Source: Didymodactylos carnosus
Lineage: Eukaryota > Rotifera > Eurotatoria > Philodinida > Philodinidae
NCBI GenBank assembly: GCA_905250885.1
Contig: CAJNOQ010000015.1
Coordinates: 1 to 64,000 of the forward strand
Reading direction: 5' to 3'
Length of the DNA: 64,000 nucleotides
Part shown: piece after piece, positions 13,208 to 25,019 of the stretch
Position numbering within the stretch: position 1 is the stretch's first letter
Layout: each line of letters opens with the position of its first letter
Program-made: the position numbers and the translations under genes
The notes under the pieces: model-generated
What the model was told of the DNA's origin: nothing
The model's database searches: none
What the model saw: only the letters and a program-made list of their open reading frames with translations

Positions 13208-13940
13208 TAGTACTTTAGAAAAATAAAGTCACCTGTAGATCTCTAGGACCATAATCGCCAGTGAATCCAAATTATATGTGACTATTATTTTCAATAAATG
13301 CTGATAAACCGACAGCATAAGCCTCTTTGAAAGAATGCTTTGTGAGTCATAAGCCTTCTCCTGAGGTTTTTTTGTTTTTCACTGAAATGTTATTAACTTC
13401 TGAACGAGAAGCGATAAACCTTTGTTGTGTGTTTAATGTACATTATAATTACATGAAAATAAAATCATGAGAATCGACGATATAGAACAAGGTAGGTGAG
13501 ACATTGTGCATGAGATTTGATACTTTTTGCCTGTTTTACCCCCTGTTTTTTAAAAATAGTGCAACTCTTCGTGAAAGTGACGTTTGTAAAAGAATATCTC
13601 TACTATCTAACAGTATGCTTTTCTTATGGGAAAACTAAAGTATGAACGTCAGTATCAAAGACGTAGAGTGCTGCTTTTTTCTAACCTCAAAACGTAAAAC
13701 AACAAACAGCAAGTAAAACAGCCGACTTTTGGTAGCCACTAACAGACAAAACATGTATCATTAATAGAAAAGAGTTATGGATACATTTTAGATGCGAAAA
13801 TAAGATATTTATCGCGTCTCATTCAGAAGTTAATAACATTTCAGTGGGAAAAAAGTGTCAATGAAACGCTTATAACTCACAGAGCATTCTCTCGTATGGT
13901 CCTAGAGATTCACGGGTAACTTTATTTTTCTAGAGTACTG
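13208..13940. mobile_element. Foldback element with long imperfect TIRs
   Basis: The left arm (13208-13440) matches the reverse complement of the right arm (13770-13940). Shared blocks include AGAAAAATAAAGT near both ends, ATCTCTAGGACCATA, GAATGCT.TGTGAGT.ATAAGC and CACTGAAATGTTATTAACT. The arms differ by indels and substitutions, so the element is old. No ORF is carried and no clean target-site duplication was found. Confidence 0.7.
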
Positions 13941-14306
13941 TATATTAAGGATTTGTATACTGTGCTGAGTATTCATTAAATTCCATCTGTTCCTTTTGTG
14001 TACTTAGTAGTATATAAAATCATAATCGTAGTTGCCATTTAAAAGACAACATACACCTTCTAAAATCAAATTTCGCCTTTTTTTTATCAAGACTTTTTAA
14101 AAACAAATAGATGTGCTGCTTTTAACAGTATTTTCTTACTCTTTTATTTCCGACACACCAGCTAGACAGTGATAGACAAAATAATGTTTTATCATTCAAA
14201 TGTTACTTTATGAAAAATATTTTGATATTCTAGAATATTTGACCTTGCTTTTCTGCAAAAAGACATGCTGTAGTTTGCCGTTATCAAGCGAGTATTCCTT
14301 TTTGTA

Positions 14307-15326
14307 AGGTGCCGAAAATTCGAAAATTGAAAGGTTTTTATTTTTGCATTTTTTATACACGGTTGGGTTGAATAGAGCTCGTCGATCTGGAGGACAAAAT
14401 ATGTGTTTCAATGTTTGGGATTTTTCTATCAAGATCAAACATGCATCAATCCAGATCTTCGACTCGAACTTGGACTTGAACTTGAAAAAAAGGTCAGACC
14501 TGATCACCTCTGGGTCTAAAACTACGAAAACCCCTTCAGTTTCAAAAAATTCAGATTTTTGTCTTTTCGTTCTTCCAACCTTTTGGAAGTGCTTTTTTCA
14601 GATTCAGCATCAAAAACTGAGCATAAAAGTGGTTCTTGGTCGAGGTAAAAGTCAAAGGTCTATCCAGTGCAGACGTCTTGACACACCCTGTAAAAAGTTC
14701 ACACAATTTTGTAAACCTATCTCGTTTTTTTGTAAAGAGATGAAGCCGACTTCTTTATTTCATTAGAACCGCTATTGAAGAAGCTTTAAAAGTATAAATC
14801 GCTTGTTTGATTTTGTTTCATCACTGAGAAAATTCATTTTTCTAGATCAGAAGCGAAAAAATCGTAATTCTCAATTTTCTTCATCAGACCTCGCTTTTTA
14901 TACAATAAAAATATTATATTCAGAATCAGCGCCAAAAACTGAGTCGAATGATATACTGTTTCTAATCTATCCGATCACATTTGTTTTTTTCGAATTATCA
15001 CGTCGAAAAATTACTGAGATTTTCATCGGAAAATGAAAATCAACGAAAAATCTTGGAATTTTTATGCTCAGTTTTTGATGCTGAATCTGAAAAAAGCACT
15101 TCCAAAAGGTTGAAAGAACGAAAAAGACAAAGACCTGAACTTTTTGAAACTGAAGGATTTTTCGTATTTCAGATCCTTCGAATTTTTTCAATTCTTCGAC
15201 ATCAAAAATTTTTTTCAAACATTAAAATACATATTTTGTTCTCCAGATCGACGAGATCTATCCGATGAACAATGTATAAAAAATGCAAAAATAAAAGCAT
15301 GTTGAATTTTCGAATTTCCGGCACCT
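14307..15326. mobile_element. Foldback/TIR element, 1.02 kb, TA-flanked
   Basis: The ends AGGTGCCG.AAATTCGAAAA and its reverse complement TTTTCGAATTTCCGGCACCT lie at 14307 and 15326, each flanked by TA. The arms extend about 300 bp: the block CTTTTTTCAGATTCAGCATC at 14593 is mirrored at 15085, as is GTCGATCTGGAG.ACAAAATATG. The central 400 bp (about 14640-15040) is unique. TA duplication with long TIRs suggests a non-autonomous Tc1/mariner-like element, by inference. Open frames of 95-140 codons here follow the arms and are not genes. Confidence 0.75.
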
Positions 15327-18300
15327 TATGAAGAAAAACAAAATTTATAAAAGATCTAAAAGTAAAGCTTTTTCTTGTTTGTTTTTCGAAGTATAAAAGC
15401 TGGATAGAAATAAAAGTGTTGTCATCAAGTAATAGAGATGAAAAAAAAAATTTAGTAAGTCGACTAAATCAAACTTTATTTTTCTGGTCTCAAAAATAAA
15501 TTTGTTCGACCGAATACAAAAATAAAAATGTTATCGTGTTTATAGTATTTGAGACGAAATAAAACTCAACATTTTTGTTTAAGAGATACGGTTTTGAATC
15601 GATATCATACAGATACTTTAGAAAGAAAATATTCAAATAGATAATGACATTGACCTAAAAAATTATCAGTAGTTAACCAAACGTACACGATATATAATGC
15701 CATAGTGAGGAGATATACATGTAATCCATTGTTTGGTCAAGTGTTTTCAAATAATCATTATTTATTATCGTTTATTTTTCTTTTTATTATGTCTCATGTC
15801 ATGGTAATATTTACAAACAAAAAAAAGATTCAGTGCACTTTTAACGAACAGAAATGACTTGAAATAATATCTATCAAAAATTTGCACTTTTTCATACTGT
15901 TCATGATTATGATCAAAAAATTTTATTCCATTTGTCTATTATGTAGATCATAAAGTCAAAATTCGATAATTAAAAGAAGTCAGTCTCTTTGTCAGCTTTG
16001 ACTACTGTTATTTTCCATTCAGACATAAAATATATCAGAAACGTGTTAATTGAATATTTAGAAATTTATATCAGCTCTATCGTTAAGGACAAAGCAACAG
16101 ATACATTATTGTTAGAGTGAGTGTCGTAGACTGTTGTTAAATTTTATATATAGTGACATTCACGACATCCTATTCAAAGACCATAAACGTTTTTTTTTTT
16201 GCGTCGTATTTTCTCTTTTTTCCTGTATTTTCTTTCTCTTTGTTATTTGAATTGAGAACGAAGAGAACCGATATGTTGTTTGTTAGTTGTTTGTACATAT
16301 GGTATAGGAAGAGAAATGGATAAAATATGTTCAATAATTGCTGATGTTGCTGACAAATAAATTTTTTATTGATTTCTTGTATTCACATAAGCTGATGTAA
16401 AGCAATGACACTATCAAATAAACATTTATCAAATATATTTTGTTTATTACTGGTTGAAACTAGTACTTGAGAGTTGTCTCTTTCGCTTACATCTATCACG
16501 ATTAAACACAGTTGATCAAACATTTGCCATGGAGTCTCTCTCTCTCTCTCTCTTTCTCTCACTATTTTTTTTTCATTGTTAGGATATATAGAACATTCAT
16601 AGAATGAAAGAGAGAAGAACGAAAAAAATATGTTGGTTTCTCATGTTATGTTAATGTTATTTGATAAGATTTGTATGTTCATATTCACGTTCATGTTATA
16701 TTTCGATTGCAAGACAGAGTATAGAAATTTGAATTGTCATGGTTAGTAAGTAAGTTGATTCACATCTTACGACTAATAAACGTTCTCAAATAGTCTTGAC
16801 CAAATAGAGTCAATATTTTCGATTGTGTAAACAAAACAAAACAAAAAACTAAAAATCTACATGTCAGATATCAGTATCCTTGGTGGTATAGAGAAAATAG
16901 AACTTTAAAAATCTGTTAATGTTAAAAGTTATTTTAGATAGTGACTGCATGGAAACGATAAATATTTTGGAATAGAATCCTAAGTACAAAATGTACTCTT
17001 TCTACTAACATCACTTTTTCTCTTTTCACAGAAAATATGTGCAGTATATAAATAGAAAAGAGAAAAACATTTTTTTTCTTCTCTTCTGCTTATTCATAGA
17101 TATAAAAACAATATAATCGAGCAGCTGCAACAGAATGATTTCCTATATAGATAAACATAGGAGAGAAAAAATTCTAAAATCATTTCAATTTATTATTTTT
17201 ATAATAATTAATGAATTTTTAAAATTTTTTACTCTAGATATCCTTCTTTCGTCTTATATATATCAAGATATTTTTGGATGACATTCTGATTGTTTTATTG
17301 ACAGAAAAAAACGTCATTTCTCTTTTCCAAAACTATAACAATGTTGAAACATTTATACTTTTGTATGTCAAATTGTTTAGACTATCGTCGTGAAAATTTT
17401 ATTGAAAAACAAGTGTGTCATTTTACATCACTCCTCTTCTCAGTATGTTGCTTACGTAAATTTTTTGACTAAATCGAAGAACGAACAAATACAAGCGAAC
17501 CTACATAACCTTCATTTTACTTCTTTTTCTTTTTTTTCCTTCCAACAAGAACAAAATGGCCTTTACAATTGATAATTATAACCGTGAGAGTCTTTTGTAC
17601 AAATTTTTTGTACTTGGTTTCAATAAGTAAAGTTGATTTTGAGTAATTTTAATTAAAATAATTAAAAATAGACTAATCAATTAGTAAAAATTTATATTTT
17701 ATCGAGAGATAATTTAGTATTGATATTGGAGATCTCTATTTCTTTTAAAAGTCATTTATCAACTTTTGTTGCATTTTCAATTGATTTCCATTATCCTTAT
17801 CAAAAAAATTTTTTTATTAAAAGATTTTTTCAACAACTTGCTATATAATAATTATGAAAAATATCTCGTTCATTTTATACGTTGCACTGAAGATGAACTC
17901 TAGTAAAGAAAGTATATGATAATTATATTTTTTCTAATTGGTAAAGTGAGAACTTTATACTAAATTTTTAATTTATTTTTTATTCATCTTCAGAATATTT
18001 TATTATCCTTTAATCAAGAAAAATTTTTACTTATGTTTACTTGATGGTGAGGTGTTGCTATTTTTTATGATAAGTTATCTTTCTATTTTTTCAACGACAT
18101 AAAAATAAATTGTCGATAGAAAAACTATGAACGTCAGCCGAAAGCAGATTTTTTTTTTCTTTATCTTTATATGCAAAACACAACCCCTTTCTATGTTCTC
18201 GTATGTTGTCGATGATTTTTGTTGTTTTTTTTCATCATTTCTTTTTTAACGGTGATATTTTTTACTTCTTTGTTTTTTACTGTATACACTGGTACGTGAT

Positions 18301-19839
18301 GAAAGACAGAGAGAGAAACGTTATAAATTCTAATAATATTTCTAAGACACGCGCACGCACACATATTTATAGATATATATATGTGGTGTACAATGACAAT
18401 GGCTTTTTCTTAGCTAAAGAGCTTGTGGTAGTCAAAGAATTATTGACGAAATTCATATGCAATTTGTTTGGAATATGATGGTGGAACCATCTGTACAATG
18501 AAGAGCTCTTTTTACACATACTGTACAGCCGTAGCATATGTTTTATCCTTACGTAATTTATTATTACTTATAGAGAAGAAAGAAAAATATATTTGAGTTT
18601 GTTGAAAATAAGATGAAGATAATGAAAATAGAAATTTGTATTTATGAATAACATAAGATCAGATGTCATTGTTGAACACTCGCCAATCCTTTATCGTCAA
18701 GGAATAAAAAGAAGAAGAAAAAAAAAAGAGCAATGGAAATTTAATCATCGGTTTTTTTTCATGTGTATACGTGTGTGTGTATTTGAATCAAAAAGAACAG
18801 TTCACTATACATATGCGCATGGTATAGAAAATGTATGTCACATACCGCGTTGTGTTAACAAAAACATACGATCATCGAGAAGACATGTTGTTGTTGGAAA
18901 GGATAATACATAGTTTTTCATTTTGTATTTGATATATAGTATAAAAGGTTTAAATAGAAATACAAGAGATGACGAAATCTATTAAACTCGTAGACATAGC
19001 GACGTTAAACGATGTTTCAATTATCTTTTTCATCACTAATTAACGTTCTTTCAAAAAAAAATTATTTTTCTCTTTTATATGAGTTAGCTTGATTTATTAT
19101 CGGGATAAAATATATAAGCTCATCTTCCAAGTGTACACCTCTTGTGTGTATGTTTGTTATCGCCCCTTTTTTTTTTTATTGTTGATTTCATGTGTATATA
19201 GACAGCTGACATATTAAACTTTTTTCTTGTATCACATTGGATTCGACGATCGACGTATTTATGTCCTAGTTAGTGATACCTATATCGCTTAGTTTTTATC
19301 TTTTGTTTTAAGTACCGTCAGTCAACTACAGATTAAATCCACAGAAAATAAAAGAGTAATATGTAGCTGTAAAAATGATTAAAATCACATTTGGGAAAAA
19401 AAATCGCATATATAGTTGTTTTCAGTAAAACTTCATAGTTCAGTTCAATATTGCCTCACAGGTTTTCTTTTCTATTTTCTCTTTCGTTAATTATTATTAT
19501 ATTGACGCGATAAACTCATCATTACCATACTGTACCTACGTGTAGGCTGAAACATCGTGACAGAACGAAGAAAAATAAGAGAGAAAAGAGAGAAAAAAAA
19601 GGAGAAAATTGAAAAGAGTGGTCATATGCATTTTTATTTTTCTGTTGTACTACGCGAACAGAAATTGCTGTGTACGAAAGACTAGGAAGAACAAACGATC
19701 ACGCTGTAGTACACACATACATACATGTATGCCAATACTCTGTTCAAATTGATGTGTGTCCTCATAAAACATTCACATACATTTTTGGTATGATTTTATC
19801 TATTTTAGATTATATTTTGAAATTAAGTACAAAAACAAT
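15327..19839. other. 4.5 kb without a recognised gene
   Basis: AT-rich, homopolymer-rich DNA upstream of the RING ligase. No exon chain, TIR pair or RNA gene was identified. It may hold the ligase promoter and a 5' UTR intron: AG at 19809 lies 30 bp upstream of the start codon. Short open frames (for example 18203-18478) are T-rich and motif-free. Confidence 0.4.
16534..16560. repeat. (CT)n microsatellite
   Basis: About a dozen CT dinucleotides with one TTT interruption. Confidence 0.85.
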
Positions 19840-22800
19840 ATGAGTATTCAGTCACCTTCAACTGCTTGTGTGTCTGCAGAAGAAGTGGCATCAGCTATGA
19901 ATTTAGCATTTGCTCAATTTCTATCTGATGAACCAACAGCTATGATGTTAATGTCATCACAAACATCAAACAATTCAAATTCTAATCATTATCCTTCAAC
20001 ATTAACAACAACATCGATTGATAGTAATAATAATAATAGTAACGCGACAAATGCTAATAGTAGTAGCGCAATTTTTTTTGGTTCTCAACATAGACACAGA
20101 AGACCACCGACACCTTATGCAATAGCAACAGATTATACAGGTAAATAGTTTTATATCTAAGAATGTTCTTCAGTTTGTTCTAAGTATTATCTTAAATGAT
20201 ATACAAAATTTTTCAAGAAACTTTAGTTATTTACTTTCAGAACTTTTTATAATTGTTTGCAATATTTTTTAACTGCTGACCTTTAACCTCTCTCGTGTTT
20301 CATATTGCTTCATTGATTAAAAAAAGTTGTTGTATTTAAAATTCACTTGAATGTTAAATGTTTTTATTCCGGCACGAATTAGTTCAACTGTGATAGAATA
20401 TATCTTTTTCATTTATAGACGAATCACCTACATCTTCGTTACCTCGATATAAAACCATTGTAAAATTAACCACATCCTCTACACAAGCTCCACTTGAATG
20501 TTCGTCGACAGATCTTCCAACTATGTCAAACGATCTAACTGATTATTCAGGTTTTCTAATAGCAACACCGTCACAATCTTCTACAACTTCATCTACCACT
20601 ACTACGACAACGACTTCAACAGTCCACTGCAAAAAACGTTCCATATCAAATGAATATGATTTTTCACCCTCAATCACAAATCAAAAACGATTCCGTTCTA
20701 CTACGGTGACATCAAATTGGATCTCAGACGAATCGGACGATGATGAGTCAGAATCAGTGCAAACTACCGTTACTAATTCTACGACTACTACAGCCGCTGC
20801 TATTGCAGCTGCAGTAACAGCATCCTTGTTAACTGCTAACAATCATAATAATACAACCACAACATTATCGGTTATTCGAGAAAATGATCCAGCAACAACA
20901 ACCACAAATGAATTTTATGATTTCACAATTGATCCAACAGAACCAGAATTAGTTGATTTAACAATACCATCACCCGCTCAACATCATAGACGAACATTAG
21001 AAATTGTTCCAGATGAAAGTTTCAGTGACGACGATAATGACGAAGAACAAATACGACGTCAACAAATAAATAAAGCGGAACAACCTAAAGCAACATCTTC
21101 TACTTCAACGTCAGCTCCTCGATCAACAAATAATTGTCATTCATTGAGACCGATTACTTATCAATCTCCGCACCATCAGCAACAATCGGCGTTTTTTCCT
21201 GTTTTTCATCATCAATACCAACAACAACAATTAAATTTCCACTCACATCGACCTAGTCATCACAGGCAGGTCTTGTGAAAGTCAAACTCTTTTTAATGAA
21301 GAAATATACCTCTTGGATTTTTGTTAAGTGTTAACTTAAGCGAAAGATCATGATTTGATCACTGTTGTTTAGAAATACTTATTATCTGTGTGTTCGAATC
21401 ATCATCGCGTTTTAAACGCAGTCATAGAGAATATTTTTTTTCGTAAAACAAAATAAAAAACAACAAAAGACATTTTCTTTTTTCTTTTAGCTTACGACGT
21501 GGAAATTCTGCTACATTGTGTACATCAGATACCAGTCGATCTCATCGACATCAACCTGAACATTGTAATACTACTCCATTAGCATTTCGTTCAAATCATC
21601 CTCAGCCTTATCCGCCAGTGCCACTCCATCATCATCACTTACCTTATCCAATAAATCGTAAGTTACCTATTTGATATTATTAGACAATAAATATTTCGTT
21701 CACTATTTCATTAGCTCACACTCTTTCTTTAAATATTTCAGCATATGGTTGTCGTGCATCGCCACACACTCCAACTGTCGTATGTCCGTCCAATTCATCA
21801 TCAACTATACAACCAAATACGGGCCATCTGCAAAATTCTAGTCTTCCTTCCTCATTTATCTTATATCCACCACAACAAGAGCAAATTGCAGCCGCAGCAG
21901 CTGGTAATACTAAGTTTTTTCCGTTAAAATTCCTTTTTTTCTAAAGAATAAATGTTTTTTTCTTAGCCGCTGCCGCTGCTGTTGCCGTATCATCTACTCT
22001 TAATTCAAATCCACATTATATCGCACCTATTCCAAATAGTACAAATCATCACATTCCCCATTATCATCATCCACATCATTTACGTTTGTCTTATCAACAA
22101 CAAGCAAATCAAGAAAGACAGCGTCGACGTCAAATAAATGATTATCACAATCAGCATCATATAAGCGCATTGTTTCAGCGACAACAACAACCTGCGTCAT
22201 CAAATATTCAAGCGCATGTTACCATTCAAGCTACCCCACCCACAACCACATCAACAACAAATTCATACCATTTAACATTTGGACCTGGTATGCATTTATC
22301 CATTGGATCTACTACAGCAAGTCAGCCAAATTCAACGACAAATAACTCTGCTCAACAAGTAAATAATGGCTGGCCACCAATTTTATTTCGTCCATTACGT
22401 AATCCATTAATTGTTCGTGGACAACAATTTTTGGGTGCGGAGCGTGCTGAACATGTTGTTGAAGAATTATTACGAATGGAGGAACAATTAATTGGTACAA
22501 CACAACAGGGTGCTAATATAAATATGGGTGCAACACAAGAACAAATAAATAAAACAACATTAGCGTATAAATATCATAAACGGAAACAACAATATGTGGA
22601 TGTAATAGACTCGAGTCAAGTAGAAAAATGTACAATATGTCTATGTGAATTTGACGAGAATGAAGATGTTCGACGTTTACCATGCATGCATCTATTTCAT
22701 ATACCGTGTGTTGATCGATGGTTATCAACAAACAGACGATGTAAGTATTGGAATCAATACAATTTTATCTATTTCCATTTATTTTATTTGAAAATTTTAG

Positions 22801-22859
22801 GTCCCATCTGTCGAATTGACATTGAATACAAGGGTGATTTTATTGATTATGGATGTTAA
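19840..22859 (+). CDS. Arkadia-like RING-H2 E3 ubiquitin ligase
   Basis: Six exons (19840-20140, 20419-21274, 21491-21657, 21742-21903, 21967-22740, 22801-22859), all in phase, encode 772 residues. Nearly the whole chain is disordered and rich in S, T, N, Q and H. The C-terminal RING-H2 (about 717-760) starts [19 protein letters not shown] and runs through [13 protein letters not shown] to the CPICRIDIE end, completed across the last intron; all eight zinc ligands are present. [12 protein letters not shown] and CPICRxDIE are signatures of the Arkadia/RNF111-RNF165 group, not RNF38/44. [21 protein letters not shown] segment before the RING matches the Arkadia pre-RING region. VDLTIPSP (about 279-286) next to acidic and serine-rich stretches is a SUMO-interacting motif, so a SUMO-targeted role in TGF-beta/Smad signalling is plausible. 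The start is the first ATG of exon 1; a GT at 21275 is the only donor that keeps phase into exon 3. Confidence 0.9.
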
Positions 22860-24730
22860 ACGTTTTGGCATGTAGAATGAACATTGTTTATATAAACAGT
22901 GTCTCTCTTGTGGACTTTTTCTACTATGTACACGGCATAAACGTTTTTTTATTATTACATACGTAGTAAATACGTTGAAAGTTGTGTGTATTTATGTTTA
23001 TACATGTATTATGTGTATCGAAAACATTTTTGACTTTATTGTACTGTTTTTGTCATCTACTGCCTCCTTTATCTTACGTATATCTCATTGTATTTTTATT
23101 ATTACTCTAATTTTTATTTGGTTCTATAGACCATACACAACAGAAAAAACGATAAAGAAAATCATTGTATAATCTTTTCTAGTACGATTATGACTAAGAA
23201 TGACCTCCTCGTATAGACAGTGACAGATGAGTAATCAACTGGATGCTCCATTCTCGAACCCAAAGAACCGATTTTATCTAATTATTTACTATGAAGCTTA
23301 CGTTGTCCTGTGATGTTTTTAGTTTTTCCTTCTTTTATTTTACACATCATACGTATACACAAACGTAATTTGTGATGATTCACACAGGTGGACAGGATGA
23401 AGTTTTTTGACATCCTGTAGTGTAGGATATTGAATAGGTGGCATGACTGCGTCCGTCCTTGATAAGAATAACAAACAAATAAAAGAAAATTATTGAAAAG
23501 AAAGCTTATTTGTTAACAAATCAGCCAAAGCAAAGAGATCGGTGCTGATGATTATCATTTATTTTTGTTTATACTAAGACAGCTCTAAGTCAAGGTGAAG
23601 ACTTGTAGATGTCTCTATGTCTTATTCTATAGCTGAACGAAATAGTTAAACAAGGAAAGGTAGAAGCATTCTATACCAGTTTGCTAGCCTACCCTTTCCA
23701 TAATGTGAACTCACTTAAGTTTGAATGAAGAAAAGTGAACGTTAGTAAAAGAAAATTGTTCTTTAGAGATAAATAAACAATAATTGTCAGAGAAGGCAAA
23801 AGTACAAGTGTTTCGTTTATATTTTCATACTTTTATGCGATCTTGTTTTATTAGCTGCCTCTAATATTGCATGTTGTAATCGTTTTGTTAGACGGAGACG
23901 TTTAATGCATCTGTTTGACTCTATCTCGAAATGATCTAAACCTTTTACTAGAGTCGAGATTGATAACTCCAGTAGTCCATAAAAATGGACCTACAAAGAA
24001 CTTGTTGTAGAGTTCAAAGGTTGAAATTTTGAGTCTTTTCGAGAGAGAATATGGAGTTTCACACAAGTATTCGAACTTTCAACATATTTGGGCAAAAATT
24101 TGAATGTTATAAGCGAAAAAAATTTGAATAAGCGATAGAATATCATAACGATACGGAGATAGATGGTGAACATACTCAATTTGCTGTACTCGCTCGTGAT
24201 ATAACTAAAACTTTTTTATACCTGGTGAAGCGGAACGAACGAAGTACTGAAAGGTTTAAATCGAAACTTTCAACTATTGTGGATACGGTTGTTTACCCTG
24301 TTTTTTATTCAGATTAATAGCGAAACTTTTTCTATTTATGTCGTTTTCAAGCTTTAGAATACACAACAACGTCGATATAACAAGAATAAGAACGTCACTG
24401 GAAGAAAAGGTTTAGTTTTCGTATCAAAAGAGGATATGAGTTTAAGTCAAGTAGATGTAGATCGCCTATTATATTGAGCAAAAAAGTTCTTCAGAAACTC
24501 TCTTAAAAAGAAGAGAAACATAACCAATTTGGATCTAAACTTTTATCTTTGCTATTAAAAACGATGTGTTCGATAGATTACAACGAAAATCGTTCGGATG
24601 CGATTGTCTGCTTTTTGTGCACGAAATAAAATTTCCACGTAAATAGTAATTTTTTATAATTTAATAAGTTTTCGCACCGTCAGGTTCTAGTCATATAGTA
24701 AAGCTTTATTCTAAATGTTTAATGGGCCAG
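22860..24730. other. 3' flank and intergenic, no gene seen
   Basis: The first few hundred bases are probably the 3' UTR of the RING ligase. The rest shows no coding chain, TIR pair or RNA gene. Confidence 0.4.
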
Positions 24731-24834
24731 GGGCCTATTTCTTAAAAAACTTCAAAAAAAAAAGTCAAAAGTTGAACTCAAATCAAAAACAACAAAGAAC
24801 TTTTTTGACTTAAGTTTTTTTAAGAAACAGGCCC
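24731..24834. mobile_element. MITE, PIF/Harbinger-like, copy 2
   Basis: A 104-bp element with ends GGGCCTATTTCTTAAAAAA and TTTTTTTAAGAAACAGGCCC. It shares its TIR with the element at 8522-8688. It is flanked by CAG (left) and TAG (right), compatible with a 3-bp target duplication that has mutated. It lies 185 bp upstream of the FATP start codon. Confidence 0.7.
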
Positions 24835-25019
24835 TAGTTTCTTACTGTCTTGCTTCACTTCAATATATTCAGAATGAAACAAAAAATTATCAGTCAAGTT
24901 CAGAAAGTGTGTTATATATATATCAGCATCCTTATATGTTTAATTCAAATTTTTCTCGCTCTAAAAAAACAAACAGGAATGTTTTTCAATTACAAATCTT
25001 TTCTATTGTTCTTTTTTAG

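Noticed and set aside
14344-15268. Overlapping open frames of 77-140 codons on both strands
   Set aside because: They lie in the inverted arms of the foldback element and mirror one another; composition follows the repeat, not coding.
22312-22731. Minus-strand frames in the RING ligase
   Set aside because: Shadows of the histidine/glutamine-rich coding exon on the plus strand.
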